NCBI GenBank assembly: GCA_002422795.1
Contig: DITJ01000104.1
Coordinates: forward strand, 18,722 to 82,721
From: Alphaproteobacteria bacterium UBA6187
Lineage (GTDB): Bacteria; Pseudomonadota; Alphaproteobacteria; Rickettsiales; UBA6187
DNA: 64,000 nucleotides
Direction of reading: 5' to 3'
Under the pieces are notes generated by a model. The model saw nothing but the letters and a program-made list of their open reading frames with translations. It ran no database searches and had not been told where the DNA came from. Each line of letters opens with the position of its first letter. Within the stretch, counting starts at the first letter, position 1. A program made the translations under genes and the position numbers. Positions 55,324-64,000 of the stretch are shown piece by piece.

Positions 55324-56517
55324 TTATTGCGGATGGTCTTTTTTAAAAGAAGTAGCAAGCAGAAGGAATGTTGCTGAAAGAATACCAATTGGTATCAGCC
55401 AATCCTGCCAGACACTGTATGTTAATAAGCCTATTATAAAATAATTGGTAAATAACGCACAGGAAAATGCCATCATTGTATGATTCTGGTATTTCTTTGC
55501 AATATGTTGTAGCGTTACGATAAGAAATGCGGTGTAGATAAAAAGCCCAAAAACGCCAAGTTCTAACCAGACCTGCAAAATAAAATTATGCGGGGAGTTT
55601 GGAATTGCTGGCCTGCCATCTAGGAAAGAATCATGTTGCTCTACTGAAAAATTTTGCGAAGCATTGAATCCCCAGCCAAAGAAGTGCTTTTGCAGGGCGT
55701 GTTTTGCTGTATAATCCCATATATAAAGCCTGTAGTCTGAGGCCGCATCGGGTACAATCGGAACATTACCTATTAGTTTCTGTGAATTTAAAATGCTTGC
55801 AAGCATAATAACCAGCATCACACCAATGGCCGCAATCACAGCAAATACTTTTAAAGCACGCTTTCCTTTATAATACACAATCGGAAAAATTACCAGGCCG
55901 CTAATCGAAAATCCCAATATTGAAGATAAACTTTCCATGCGCAAAACTGTTGCAAGCACTGCAAAAAATAGCAGTAATGCAGATTTACATCTTTTAGTTA
56001 CCCATAAATAGCATATTGGTGCCCAGCTTAGTAAGCTAATAACGCACGAACCTTCGTTCGTGAAATAAATATTGTTATACCAAAAGAGAGCTATATTCTT
56101 AAAATTATATGACAGTTCATTATTAACCAATATCAGGGCAGCTATTATGCCGGCAAGCAGCGATTCTAATATTAATTGCCGTTCATAATTTCCTGAGGAT
56201 TGCGCGGAAGAAAATAACCCAAGGGCGCCAATGAAGAATAGCACCCTTAATATCCATAATTTTAAGGATTCATCAGGTTTTATTGTCCATATTATGCTTA
56301 TAAGGCTATATGCAATTAATAGGATGATTACTTTATTTACATCAGACTCAGCCCAGATATTCTTTAAGTTGCCATTATATATATAAATACAAGCAGCAAA
56401 GGCGGCTACAATTGCAAACAACCGTTCGGCTGGTGCATTTAGTATAATTATTGCCAGCATTGGCAATATAAATACAGCAACGGAATTTATTACAAAAAGT
56501 AAACGTGCGATTTTCAT
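55324..56517 (-). CDS. O-antigen ligase/polymerase-like membrane protein (Wzy/WaaL)
   Basis: A 397-residue polytopic protein with about ten to twelve hydrophobic segments. A large periplasmic loop carries FGWGFNASQNFSVEQHDSFLDG and PNSPHNFILQVWLELGVFGL; the HNxxLxxxxExGxxG-like pattern is the Wzy_C (O-antigen ligase) signature. It probably joins or polymerises surface glycan. It is flanked by direct repeats (gatB 3' end and its broken copy), so it seems to have been inserted next to gatB with a duplication. Confidence 0.85.
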   Translation of the reverse strand: MKIARLLFVINSVAVFILPMLAIIILNAPAERLFAIVAAFAACIYIYNGNLKNIWAESDVNKVIILLIAYSLISIIWTIKPDESLKLWILRVLFFIGALGLFSSAQSSGNYERQLILESLLAGIIAALILVNNELSYNFKNIALFWYNNIYFTNEGSCVISLLSWAPICYLWVTKRCKSALLLFFAVLATVLRMESLSSILGFSISGLVIFPIVYYKGKRALKVFAVIAAIGVMLVIMLASILNSQKLIGNVPIVPDAASDYRLYIWDYTAKHALQKHFFGWGFNASQNFSVEQHDSFLDGRPAIPNSPHNFILQVWLELGVFGLFIYTAFLIVTLQHIAKKYQNHTMMAFSCALFTNYFIIGLLTYSVWQDWLIPIGILSATFLLLATSFKKDHPQ

Positions 56518-56532
56518 ATTTGCCTTAATAAA

Positions 56533-57990
56533 CTATGAGGCTAGTTTTTTCTTTAACAAATCATTAAGTACCTGCGGATTAACTTTGCCGCCCGAAGCTT
56601 TCATGGCTTGACCTACAAAGAAGCCGAATAATTTATCCTTACCGCTTCTATATTCATCAACCTTATCCTGGTTAGCAGCCATTATTTCTTCGATGATTTT
56701 CTCGATTGCGCCAGTATCGGTAACCTGCTTTAAGCCCTGCTCTTCAACAATCTGGCTCGCTGATTTGCCGGTTTCAAACATAGTATCGAATACATCTTTA
56801 GCCATTTTGCCGGAGATAGTATTATCTGTGATAAGGCTCAGCAATCCACCTAATTCCTTTGCGGAAACTGGTGAGTTTTCAATATTCTCCCCATTTTTAT
56901 TAAGGCGCGCAAATAATTCGGCAGTAATCCAGTTTGCTGCCATTTTAGCATCATGGCCTTTTGCAACTTCTTCAAAATATTTCGCAGTTTCTTTATCAGC
57001 CACCAGCACACTTGCGTCATATTTAGAAAGCCCCATCGCGTTTATATAGCGCTCTTTCTTATCATCAGGAAGTTCTGGCAAATCTTTGCGTAATTTATTG
57101 ATAAATTCTTCGGAAATTTCCAGAGGCAGAAGGTCTGGGTCTGGGAAATAGCGGTAATCATGCGCATCTTCTTTGGTTCGCATGGTGCGGGTTTCGCATT
57201 TGTTAGCATCAAACAGCCTGGTTTCCTGGGCAATTGTACCGCCACTTTCATAGGCTTCAACATGGCGGTTGGCTTCATAAGTTATTGCCTGCTGCATAAA
57301 GCGCATAGAGTTCAGGTTTTTTATTTCGCAACGCGTGCGCAGCTCAGTGCTACCAACCGGGCGCACCGAAACATTAGCATCGCAGCGCATAGAACCTTTT
57401 TCCATATCACCATCGCATGTGCCAAGATAACGCATGATAGTGCGCAGCTTCTTCAAATATTCCATGGCCTCTTCTGCTGATCGCATATCCGGCTTGGATA
57501 CAATTTCCATTAGCGCAATACCAGCGCGGTTTAGATCGATAAATGAAGAATCTGGTGATTGGTCATGCATCGATTTTCCGGCATCCTGTTCAAGATGGAT
57601 ACGTTCCACACCAATCGAACGTGAAGTGCCATCCTTCATATCAATTATAATAGTGCCTTCGCCAACGATAGGATCGGAAAACTGGCTGATCTGGTAGCCT
57701 TGCGGCAAATCGGCATAGAAATAATTTTTACGGTCGAATACCGAATGGTGGTTGATTTTTGCTTTAAGGGCAAGGCCGCTGCGCACTGCTTGCTTCACGC
57801 ATTCTGCGTTTAAAACCGGCAGCATTCCAGGCATAGCGGCATCTACCAGGGATACCTGGCTATTAGGTTCACCACCGAACAAAGTTGATGCACCGGAAAA
57901 TAATTTTGATTTAGAGGTTATTTGCGCATGAACCTCAAGCCCGATTACAATTTCCCAGTTGCCTGTGTTGCCTTTTATTATTTGTGTCAT
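56533..57990 (-). CDS. gatB: Aspartyl/glutamyl-tRNA amidotransferase subunit B
   Basis: The 485-residue protein starts [13 protein letters not shown], and [17 protein letters not shown] and [15 protein letters not shown] mark the kinase-like domain; the C-terminal YqeY/helical domain ends [17 protein letters not shown]. It phosphorylates Glu-tRNA(Gln) or Asp-tRNA(Asn) within GatCAB. Order on the minus strand is gatC-gatA-gatB with a palindromic repeat in each gap. Confidence 0.97.
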   Translation of the reverse strand: MTQIIKGNTGNWEIVIGLEVHAQITSKSKLFSGASTLFGGEPNSQVSLVDAAMPGMLPVLNAECVKQAVRSGLALKAKINHHSVFDRKNYFYADLPQGYQISQFSDPIVGEGTIIIDMKDGTSRSIGVERIHLEQDAGKSMHDQSPDSSFIDLNRAGIALMEIVSKPDMRSAEEAMEYLKKLRTIMRYLGTCDGDMEKGSMRCDANVSVRPVGSTELRTRCEIKNLNSMRFMQQAITYEANRHVEAYESGGTIAQETRLFDANKCETRTMRTKEDAHDYRYFPDPDLLPLEISEEFINKLRKDLPELPDDKKERYINAMGLSKYDASVLVADKETAKYFEEVAKGHDAKMAANWITAELFARLNKNGENIENSPVSAKELGGLLSLITDNTISGKMAKDVFDTMFETGKSASQIVEEQGLKQVTDTGAIEKIIEEIMAANQDKVDEYRSGKDKLFGFFVGQAMKASGGKVNPQVLNDLLKKKLAS

Positions 57991-58003
57991 TTTCTTTCCT
58001 TAG

Positions 58004-58079
58004 AGAATGTAAGAATATAAGAGTGTGAGAGTGTAAGTAAAATATTATTAACACTTACATTCTTACACTCTTACATTCT
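58004..58079. repeat. Quasi-palindrome with octamer-word arms, gatA-gatB gap
   Basis: Left arm words GAATGTAA, GAATATAA, GAGTGTGA, GAGTGTAA; right arm TTACATTC, TTACACTC, TTACATTC. Eight-nt spacing instead of seven, otherwise the same design as 59553 and 59956. Confidence 0.8.
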
Positions 58080-58081
58080 AC

Positions 58082-59548
58082 TTATACTAACCCTTTAAAC
58101 CCAGCCGCCTTTTCAACCACAGCGGCAGTTTTAAATACCGTTTCTTCATCAAATGCCTTGCCGATTATTTGCAGGCCAAGCGGTGTTCCTTCTGATGAAA
58201 ACCCAGCCGGAACTGATATTCCTGGAAGCCCAGCAAGGCTTGCCGGAACGGTGAATACGTCGTTCAAATACATTGTAACCGGGTCCATTTTCTCGCCCAG
58301 TGCAAATGCTGCTGAAGGCGTGGTTGGTGCAAGTATTACATCAACTTTTTCAAAGGCGCTTGCAAAATCCCTTGATATTAAAGTGCGCACACGCTGGGCT
58401 TTTTTATAATATGCATCGTAATATCCGGCAGAAAGTACATATGTACCTATCATAATACGGCGCTTTACTTCTGTGCCGAACCCTGCCGCGCGGGTAAGCT
58501 CATATAAATCATCTAGAGAACCGCCTTTTTCTTCAACTCGAAGACCATAACGCACGCCATCAAAGCGCGCTAAATTTGCAGAAGCTTCCGCAGGTGCAAT
58601 AATATAATAAGTAGGTAGTGCGTACTTAGTATGCGGCAGGCTGATATCTACAATTTTTGCACCGGCATCTTTAAGCCACTCGGCACCTTGTCTCCATAAT
58701 GCATCTATTTCGGATGGCATGCCATCCTGGCGGTATTCTTTAGGAATTCCCACACGAAGGCCCTTTATATTCAAATCGCCAAGAGCGCGTGAGAATTGCG
58801 GTATTTCTACCGGGGCAGAGGTTGAATCTTTTTCATCATGACCGCTAATGGCTTCTAACATTATTGCGGCATCTTTTACCGAGCGTGTAAATACACCCGC
58901 CTGATCAAGTGAGCTTGCAAAGGCAATCATGCCATAACGTGAACACATGCCATAAGTTGGCTTCATTCCTACAATACCACAAAAAGCCGCTGGCTGGCGC
59001 ACTGAACCACCTGTATCGCTACCTAGCGCACCAAGGCATAAACCCGCCGCAACCGCGGCCGCAGAACCGCCAGATGAACCGCCCGGCACTAAATCGGTAT
59101 TATCATTTTTTCTTTTCCATGGATTTTTTACTTCGCCATAATAACTGCTGGCGTTAGATGAACCCATTGCAAGTTCATCCATGTTGGTTTTACCAAGCAT
59201 TATCGCGCCTGCGCCAAATAATTTGCTGGTAACTGTGGATTCATAAGGCGGCACAAAACCATCTAGTATATGCGAACATGATGTAGTGCGAACATCCTTC
59301 GTGCAGAATAAATCCTTTACTCCAACAGGTATACCTTCCATGGCGCCTGCTTTGCCTTGGCTACGCCTTTTATCGGATTCATTGGCAGCTTTTTGCGCAA
59401 TTTCGAATGTATCTACTATATATGCATTAAGATTGCGCTGTTTTTCAATCTCGCTGATATGCGCATCCACAAGCTCGCGGCTGGTGAATTCACCATTTGC
59501 AAGGCCTTCAAGGGCGGAAGAGATTGTTAGTTTTGTTAGTTCTGTCAT
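58082..59548 (-). CDS. gatA: Aspartyl/glutamyl-tRNA amidotransferase subunit A
   Basis: A 488-residue amidase-signature enzyme that releases ammonia from glutamine for GatB. The catalytic Lys is in VGVKDLFC, and Ser-cisSer-Lys is completed by [16 protein letters not shown] and [16 protein letters not shown]. Standard length and C-terminus ([13 protein letters not shown]). Transcribed between gatC and gatB. Confidence 0.97.
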   Translation of the reverse strand: MTELTKLTISSALEGLANGEFTSRELVDAHISEIEKQRNLNAYIVDTFEIAQKAANESDKRRSQGKAGAMEGIPVGVKDLFCTKDVRTTSCSHILDGFVPPYESTVTSKLFGAGAIMLGKTNMDELAMGSSNASSYYGEVKNPWKRKNDNTDLVPGGSSGGSAAAVAAGLCLGALGSDTGGSVRQPAAFCGIVGMKPTYGMCSRYGMIAFASSLDQAGVFTRSVKDAAIMLEAISGHDEKDSTSAPVEIPQFSRALGDLNIKGLRVGIPKEYRQDGMPSEIDALWRQGAEWLKDAGAKIVDISLPHTKYALPTYYIIAPAEASANLARFDGVRYGLRVEEKGGSLDDLYELTRAAGFGTEVKRRIMIGTYVLSAGYYDAYYKKAQRVRTLISRDFASAFEKVDVILAPTTPSAAFALGEKMDPVTMYLNDVFTVPASLAGLPGISVPAGFSSEGTPLGLQIIGKAFDEETVFKTAAVVEKAAGFKGLV

Positions 59549-59552
59549 AAGA

Positions 59553-59643
59553 AGAGTCCAGAGTTCGGAGTCCAGAGTTCAGTATTTAAGAGTTTAGGAA
59601 GGGGTCTGCTTCACGGGACTCTGAATTCTGAACTCTGAACTCT
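59553..59643. repeat. Quasi-palindrome with AGAGTTC heptamer arms, gatC-gatA gap
   Basis: The left arm is AGAGTCC-AGAGTTC, GGAGTCC, AGAGTTC; the right arm is GACTCTGAATTCTGAACTCT and more of the same word. It fills the space between gatC and gatA. Confidence 0.82.
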
Positions 59644-59647
59644 ATTG

Positions 59648-59935
59648 TTATTCTACCACTTTCGGCACTTCAAAACACCCAAAGGCGCTTTTAGGTGCAT
59701 TCTTTAATATATCGGCTTGTTTGTTACCATCCGTAACCACATCAGGGCGTAAAGAAAGGCCTATGCTGGAAACAGATGACATTTGCGGAACTTTATCAGT
59801 ATTTACTTCTTGCAGCATTTCAATCCAGTTAAATATGCTGGAGATTTCCTGGCCATAGCGCACCACTTCTTCATCAGAAAGCCGGATGCGGGCAAGTTTA
59901 GCAATTTTTTTTACCTGTGCGGTTGTTAATGACAT
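59648..59935 (-). CDS. gatC: Aspartyl/glutamyl-tRNA amidotransferase subunit C
   Basis: The 95-residue protein contains VKKIAKLARIRLSDEEV and IFNWIEMLQEVNTDKVPQM, the family signature of the small subunit that stabilises GatA-GatB. The ATG at 59935 is chosen; the frame upstream runs through a palindromic repeat. First gene of gatCAB. Confidence 0.95.
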   Translation of the reverse strand: MSLTTAQVKKIAKLARIRLSDEEVVRYGQEISSIFNWIEMLQEVNTDKVPQMSSVSSIGLSLRPDVVTDGNKQADILKNAPKSAFGCFEVPKVVE

Positions 59936-59955
59936 TTGTATTCCTTGAAAGATAA

Positions 59956-60044
59956 GGTGATGGGTGATAGGTAATAGGTGACTGGGAGTTAAGATAAAGC
60001 AAAGCTTTATCTTCCCCATCACCTAACATCTATCACCCAGTACC
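59956..60044. repeat. Quasi-palindrome with GGTGATA heptamer arms
   Basis: The left arm GGTGATG-GGTGATA and GGTAATA-GGTGACT pairs with a right arm CATCACC...TATCACCCAG. The centre is a perfect hairpin AAGATAAAGC-AAA-GCTTTATCTT. It lies between divergent gatC and ruvX, so both promoters must be in or beside it. Confidence 0.85.
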
Positions 60045-60047
60045 CAA

Positions 60048-60503
60048 ATGATATACGATTCCGCATCCGAATTTGCAAGCGCTATTCCTTTTGAGGGCTC
60101 TCTTTTGGGACTTGATTACGGGCAAGCGCGCATAGGCATTGCCGTGTGTGATAGAACGCGCATTATTGCCTCCCCGCGTGAGGTATATAAACGCAGGAAC
60201 ATATCCAAGGATATGGGGCATATAGCACGCATGGTGCGTGAAAACTCTGTAGTTGGTTTTGTGATTGGCCTGCCCCTTTCGCCAGATGGCACTGAGGGAG
60301 AAAATTGCGCTCTTGTGCGCGCCTTTGCAGAGAAACTCGTCAAAAAAATTAACTTGCCTGTTTTGTTTTATGATGAGCGCTTTTCCACCGCCGCAGTAAC
60401 TCGCTCTATGCAGGATGCAGGCGTTAAACGAAAAGACCGCCAGGCTGTTGATGACAAGCTGGCGGCCGGGTATATTTTGCAGTGTGCGCTGGAGATGTTA
60501 TAA
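60048..60503 (+). CDS. ruvX: Putative Holliday-junction resolvase / pre-16S rRNA nuclease (YqgF)
   Basis: A 151-residue RNase-H-fold protein. Metal ligands are the Asp in LLGLDYGQARIGIAV, the Glu in FYDERFSTAAVTR and the Asp in AVDDKLAAGYIL; VIGLPLSPDG is also conserved. YqgF matures 16S rRNA in E. coli. It is divergent from gatC, the ATG being 4 bp after the repeat. Confidence 0.94.
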   Translation: MIYDSASEFASAIPFEGSLLGLDYGQARIGIAVCDRTRIIASPREVYKRRNISKDMGHIARMVRENSVVGFVIGLPLSPDGTEGENCALVRAFAEKLVKKINLPVLFYDERFSTAAVTRSMQDAGVKRKDRQAVDDKLAAGYILQCALEML

Positions 60504-60588
60504 AATTATTCTCGTATGCGTGGCTGCATTCTTTTCAACGCGCGATAACCAATTCTTAAGCGGCATTGTTTCTACTTATTAAAGCGCA

Positions 60589-62223
60589 TTATACCCTTCC
60601 GCATCTTGCTGATTCATGAGCATCACTAAAACGAGGAGGAGCACTATTGCTACGCTTCCTTACTTTATCAACAAAATCTTCTGGTGGTATTTGTGTTGCA
60701 AGTGTCTCTGATGTATCCGGTAACGATAGTTGCCTTTGGACTAAAGCTGTTGGGCTTCGCGTTTGATCATGGTATCGCAAATTACCATCACTCGCTGCAC
60801 CTCTCTTACAAGAAACCTGCAATGGAATGGGTAAAATTTCTTGTCCGGTTAAATCGAATATTGAATCAAATACTTCTTTTTTTGTTTCTAAAGCTTCGCT
60901 AATATACTCATATTGCTCAATTTCCGGCGCAAATCTGTTGCAGATATAATCCTTACGCTGCTTCATTAAACCTGCCATCTGTTCTTTAGTAGAATGGCTT
61001 GAAGGATCAGTGCTGGTATAATTAATTGCCTCACCAAGATGGAACCATTCATTAGTAACCGTATCTATTGCAGAATCAGTTATGGATGCTATTCTATAAA
61101 GACCGCGCATAAAGCCTTTTGAAAGCTCTCCGTTACCATCACGCCTATTTTCCAGGCATTTTACCACCTGCTCATCATTATGTAAAAATAAAGCCTCAAA
61201 TGGCTCCCTTCTTGGTATTGAAGCAAGTGCAAGCCCTGGAATGGCGCTGAACATTGCGGCTTCTATTCTACTAATTGGCCTTATGGGTGATGGATCATAG
61301 TCGGAATGCCTTGGATGCGTGGGATTTTCTGAGTATAATTTTGCTGCTGTATTTGCCACGTCCAAACTATCATCTTTATGTTTCCCGCCAAAGCCAGCAT
61401 TAAGGCAATTGCCGAAATCTATAATGGCCGGGAATATAGCGGCGCTACCATCTTCTTTATGCAGGACTGTAAATCCCATATTAGTAAGATCCCAGTTAAA
61501 CATATCCCAATTGCCAAGCCATGCAGAAACAACAAATGCCTCATCCATCATATCTTTGATTTCTTGCGGCATTAGCCCAAAGCACGCAATCATACAATCA
61601 CGCTTTTTTATCTTGTTTTCTGCTGTGTTTGGCGCTGGATCGGTTTTAAGCAAGGCTAATTCATTATAGCGCCCTACAAACTCAGCACGTTTTTGATCAG
61701 ACTCCGCATCACCAGTTGGAAAAAATGCATCTAACTGATTATCATGGATATAATCAATAAATGTTGAAAGATCATGGTATCCTTTAAGCCTTTGTGATGC
61801 CACAAAGTAATTCGGCTTATCCCCAAGAGTCTCGATATCCTTTCTTTTTTGACAATCAGCTGCCAATGCGGGGTTATCTCTTTCCGCGCCGGTACAAAAT
61901 ACCGTCCATGGAACTGCTATGCCTGTTAATCCTGCATATTTTGCAGATAAAATTTCTAAATTTGCCCACTCATTGCTATGAACATTTTTTACACGGAAGA
62001 TACTTGAATTTCTATTTACACCACTTTTTGTTGCGCACTGAAATCTGTTATTATTCTCGTCTAGCCGGTCAACATAGCAGCTATTAGCCCTGACAACTGT
62101 CTCTGATGAGCCACCCGCCGGTATTTGATAAGTACCTTCAGAAGCTAAAAATAATTGTTTTGGGGGTAACTCATGCGACCATGTCCCTTTCTTCTCAGGT
62201 GGACTGATAGAAAACTTTGGCAT
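60589..62223 (-). CDS. Unrecognised protein with possible HipA/lipid-kinase-like fold
   Basis: A 544-residue soluble protein with no signal peptide or membrane segment. Central features resemble atypical kinases. An acidic helix with Glu in EWANLEILSAKYAGLTGI could be the Lys-partner. WLGNWDMFNWDLTNMGF has D-x7-N spacing like the HipA/PI-kinase catalytic loop, and AIIDFGNCLNAGFGG looks like a metal-binding DFG. The C-terminal 80 residues are Arg/Ser/Pro-rich and probably disordered, ending ARCGRV. Because the organism may be host-associated, an effector role is conceivable but is inference. No clear homologue is recalled. Confidence 0.7.
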   Translation of the reverse strand: MPKFSISPPEKKGTWSHELPPKQLFLASEGTYQIPAGGSSETVVRANSCYVDRLDENNNRFQCATKSGVNRNSSIFRVKNVHSNEWANLEILSAKYAGLTGIAVPWTVFCTGAERDNPALAADCQKRKDIETLGDKPNYFVASQRLKGYHDLSTFIDYIHDNQLDAFFPTGDAESDQKRAEFVGRYNELALLKTDPAPNTAENKIKKRDCMIACFGLMPQEIKDMMDEAFVVSAWLGNWDMFNWDLTNMGFTVLHKEDGSAAIFPAIIDFGNCLNAGFGGKHKDDSLDVANTAAKLYSENPTHPRHSDYDPSPIRPISRIEAAMFSAIPGLALASIPRREPFEALFLHNDEQVVKCLENRRDGNGELSKGFMRGLYRIASITDSAIDTVTNEWFHLGEAINYTSTDPSSHSTKEQMAGLMKQRKDYICNRFAPEIEQYEYISEALETKKEVFDSIFDLTGQEILPIPLQVSCKRGAASDGNLRYHDQTRSPTALVQRQLSLPDTSETLATQIPPEDFVDKVRKRSNSAPPRFSDAHESARCGRV

Positions 62224-62285
62224 AGGATTTATCCAAATTAATATTAATTTGTTAATAATCCTACCTTAATTATATTAAACATTTA

Positions 62286-63098
62286 TTACAAAAATGATAA
62301 TATATGGATAATGTTATCTGTTACTTCAGGATAAACCGTAAATAATACCAAGCCACCTGTCATCACAGTTCCAAGACGCAAGGTTTTTGGGCTGATTAAT
62401 TGCCATAATAAGCAAATACTTCCAACGGTAATTAGAAATATGCCCAAGTGGATAAACGGCAGGAACACGCCAATAATTGCCAGTAATTTCACATAATCAA
62501 AGCCTGGGCCTGCGAATCTGTCCCCGTGCTGCCATACTGTATAATCCCGGCCTATGTTGTTTTGGCCTTTGATAAGGAAATAAACATGGCGGATGGCAAG
62601 ACCAGCAATTCCAGCCGCTATACCACCATATAATGCACCATAAAAAGTCTGGTCAAGAAAAGTTCGGTATACAGCGCCAATTAATAAAACGGAGATAAGT
62701 ATTTTGGCAGGAATTTTTTTATGTTCAGCATCCACAACAGCTAAAATTGTGCCGGCTACTATCAGCAAGGTTAGTAGCACAAACATGTCACCAAAATTAT
62801 ACTTCATATAGCACAGAACAAAACCAGCAGTAATTAACAGCTCCGTAAGGAAGTAGCTGATACTGCATTCATATTTGCTTTTGCAATAACGGCATGTTCC
62901 ATTCCATATAAAATATGATAATATCGAGAAATAATCAATTATGTTAAGCTCATGCTTGCACTCAAAGCAGCGCGGTTTATCGCCTATCCAAGGCATTCCG
63001 CGCGGTATGCGGTAAGTAGCCATGGTGGAAAAGCTACCCCAGCCAAGCCCCATTATTATAGTGATAAAAATGCTAAATAAATCCGTGTGGTTAAACAT
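62286..63098 (-). CDS. pilD: Prepilin peptidase (PilD, A24 family)
   Basis: In this 270-residue inner-membrane aspartic protease the N-terminal methylase-like domain has two CxxC pairs (CFECKHE and CRYCKSK). The catalytic Asp residues are in VVDAEHKKIP and GFDYVKLLAIIG (in place of GxGDxK, with the Asp kept). About eight hydrophobic segments. It cleaves and N-methylates prepilins such as the one at 54112. Stands alone, divergent from the Rrf2 gene. Confidence 0.9.
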   Translation of the reverse strand: MFNHTDLFSIFITIIMGLGWGSFSTMATYRIPRGMPWIGDKPRCFECKHELNIIDYFSILSYFIWNGTCRYCKSKYECSISYFLTELLITAGFVLCYMKYNFGDMFVLLTLLIVAGTILAVVDAEHKKIPAKILISVLLIGAVYRTFLDQTFYGALYGGIAAGIAGLAIRHVYFLIKGQNNIGRDYTVWQHGDRFAGPGFDYVKLLAIIGVFLPFIHLGIFLITVGSICLLWQLISPKTLRLGTVMTGGLVLFTVYPEVTDNIIHILSFL

Positions 63099-63222
63099 GT
63101 TTGCCCTGCTGCCAATTGTACTTCTTATGCTAAATATATTCTTTTAGATATTCCCATGCAAGCATATAATCCTGCTCAAATAAGCTATATAGCACTAAAA
63201 AATAATAATTTATAAATCCCTA

Positions 63223-63251
63223 TTGACATGATATAGTTTAATTCCTATAAG
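63223..63251 (+). promoter_or_regulatory. Probable sigma-70 promoter of the Rrf2-family gene
   Basis: TTGACA (63223-63228), a 17-bp spacer, then TATAAG (63246-63251), 37 bp before the ATG; a strong AGGAGG ribosome site lies at about 63271-63276. Confidence 0.7.
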
Positions 63252-63287
63252 ATGTGTATAGTATGTAATTGAGGAGGAAATCTACGA

Positions 63288-63707
63288 ATGCTATCTATGA
63301 AAGCTAAGTATGCTATCCGGGCGCTTATGGTTCTGGCCAAGAGTGGTGGAAAAATGTTGGCGATTAAAGTTATAGCTGAAGAGGCTGATGTTCCACAAAA
63401 ATTCCTGGAGGCAATCCTTTTGGAGTTAAAGCACCACGGCCTGGTAGATAGTAAAAGAGGAATATTTGGCGGTTATTTTTTAGCAAAATTACCATCAGAA
63501 ATTACTGTTGGTACTCTTGTGCGCGTACTTGATGGGCCGCTTGCCCCGATTCGGTGTGCAAGCCTCACCGCATATCAGAAATGCGACGACTGCGTTGATG
63601 AAAAAACCTGTGAAATCAGGAAAGTCATGCTGGTAGTGCGTAATGCTATTTCTGATGTGCTTGATAACAAGACGCTAGAGGAAATGACGGGAGAGATGGT
63701 TAAATAA
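63288..63707 (+). CDS. Rrf2-family transcriptional regulator with cysteine cluster
   Basis: In this 139-residue protein an N-terminal winged helix (MKAKYAIRALMVLAK, then IAEEADVPQKFLEAILLELK) is followed by GIFGGYFLAK and a C-terminal segment with four Cys. RCASLTAYQKCDDCVDEKTC recalls the Fe-S ligands of IscR/NsrR-type members. It could sense iron-sulfur status or redox/nitric oxide. No isc/suf genes are in the window. Its target may be the exported-protein gene 155 bp downstream. Confidence 0.9.
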   Translation: MLSMKAKYAIRALMVLAKSGGKMLAIKVIAEEADVPQKFLEAILLELKHHGLVDSKRGIFGGYFLAKLPSEITVGTLVRVLDGPLAPIRCASLTAYQKCDDCVDEKTCEIRKVMLVVRNAISDVLDNKTLEEMTGEMVK

Positions 63708-63861
63708 TTCTATATACGTGAAATAATGATATTTATATAAATATCGGTGGACGCGCTGTTGGTTGCAATATATCATGTCGGCATGATTGTTGAATAAGCC
63801 TCTGCCCACAATTGAATTTCCGCGTGTAATATTAACCAAGCGACGCTAAAGGAGATATTAA

Positions 63862-64000
63862 ATGAAGAAAATACTTTTAACAGCCAGTGCAATTGCCCTG
63901 GTGCTAACAGGCAGTAATGCCATAGCTGCAGATTCCGTTTCCAGCAGAATTAATAACCTTGAGCGGGAAATCCAACTTCTAAAGCGCCAACAGGAAGTGA
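63862..64000 (+). CDS. Start of an exported protein with N-terminal coiled coil (3' end outside window)
   Basis: Forty-six codons are visible: a signal peptide (MKKILLTASAIALVLTGSNA, cleavage near AIAAD) followed by SRINNLEREIQLLKRQQEV, a heptad-like coiled coil seen at the start of some alphaproteobacterial porins. AAAGGAGA lies 8 nt before the ATG. Identity beyond that cannot be told. Confidence 0.75.
   Translation, partial: MKKILLTASAIALVLTGSNAIAADSVSSRINNLEREIQLLKRQQEV

Noticed and set aside
59956..60044. Heptamer tandem repeats as a CRISPR array
   Set aside because: Units are 7 nt without unique spacers and the arms are inverted, so it is not CRISPR.

Overview
The window is a chromosomal segment of an A+T-rich alphaproteobacterium. 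Evidence for this is the order hdaA - ppsR (DUF299, the Rickettsia RP001 family) - AT-rich gap with DnaA boxes - hemE - hemH, followed about 11 kb away by mnmG(gidA) - rsmG(gidB) - parA - parB with three perfect parS sites. The ppsR/hemE gap is the known chromosomal origin position in Caulobacter and Rickettsia, so the window very probably contains oriC (about 32.04-32.41 kb). The lineage cannot be fixed from sequence alone. gatCAB, in-frame palindromic insertions and many small dispersed repeats recall the Rickettsiales and related deep branches, while Pel polysaccharide genes, type IV pilus genes and purH and argB argue against an extremely reduced endosymbiont.

Layout. 0-11 kb: radC (5' cut), engB, argB, htpX, a lipoprotein-export-like ABC pair divergent from a tesA-type esterase, a membrane-anchored nucleotide-sugar dehydratase, a 51-residue ribbon-helix-helix-like protein and purH. 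11-18.5 kb: a TauD-type dioxygenase between two decayed direct repeats, tatD (start region supplied by a repeat), yqhA, metG, a glycosyltransferase-methyltransferase fusion and a glutathione S-transferase. 18.7-28.4 kb: a universal stress protein, pelDEFG, an orphan OmpR-type regulator lacking its phosphoacceptor Asp, an erythromycin-esterase-like protein and a CBS-pair protein. 28.5-31.9 kb: a BKACE enzyme, a host-attachment-family protein, hdaA and ppsR. 32-36.9 kb: oriC, hemE, hemH, tlyA and a KefB-type antiporter. 37.1-42 kb: the pilus alignment complex and secretin (fused pilMN, pilO, pilP, pilQ). 42.3-47.8 kb: a glycosyltransferase, mnmG, rsmG, parA, parB and three parS. 47.9-53.9 kb: addA, trxA, a rhodanese, a DUF486 protein and an SDR epimerase. 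54-64 kb: a prepilin, a broken gatB 3' duplicate, an O-antigen ligase/polymerase, gatB-gatA-gatC, ruvX, a possible HipA/lipid-kinase-fold protein, prepilin peptidase, an Rrf2 regulator and the start of an exported protein.

How the parts work together. The origin, HdaA, ParAB/parS and RsmG/MnmG form the replication and segregation neighbourhood. Three separated loci (pilMNOPQ, prepilin, prepilin peptidase) belong to one type IV pilus/type II-like machine. pelDEFG, the dehydratase, several glycosyltransferases and the O-antigen ligase point to an elaborate cell envelope.

The least ordinary content is the repeats. (a) A palindromic element of about 125-138 bp with a conserved core sits once between genes, once as the new 5' end of tatD and once in frame inside addA. 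(b) Quasi-palindromes have arms built from locus-specific 7-nt (once 8-nt) words; one of these is also in frame in addA. (c) There are terminal-inverted-repeat elements starting TATAG/TATAC, and GTCATTGCGAGC-type elements. No tRNA, rRNA or CRISPR array was recognised. All coordinates and calls come from reading the sequence; no database search was run.
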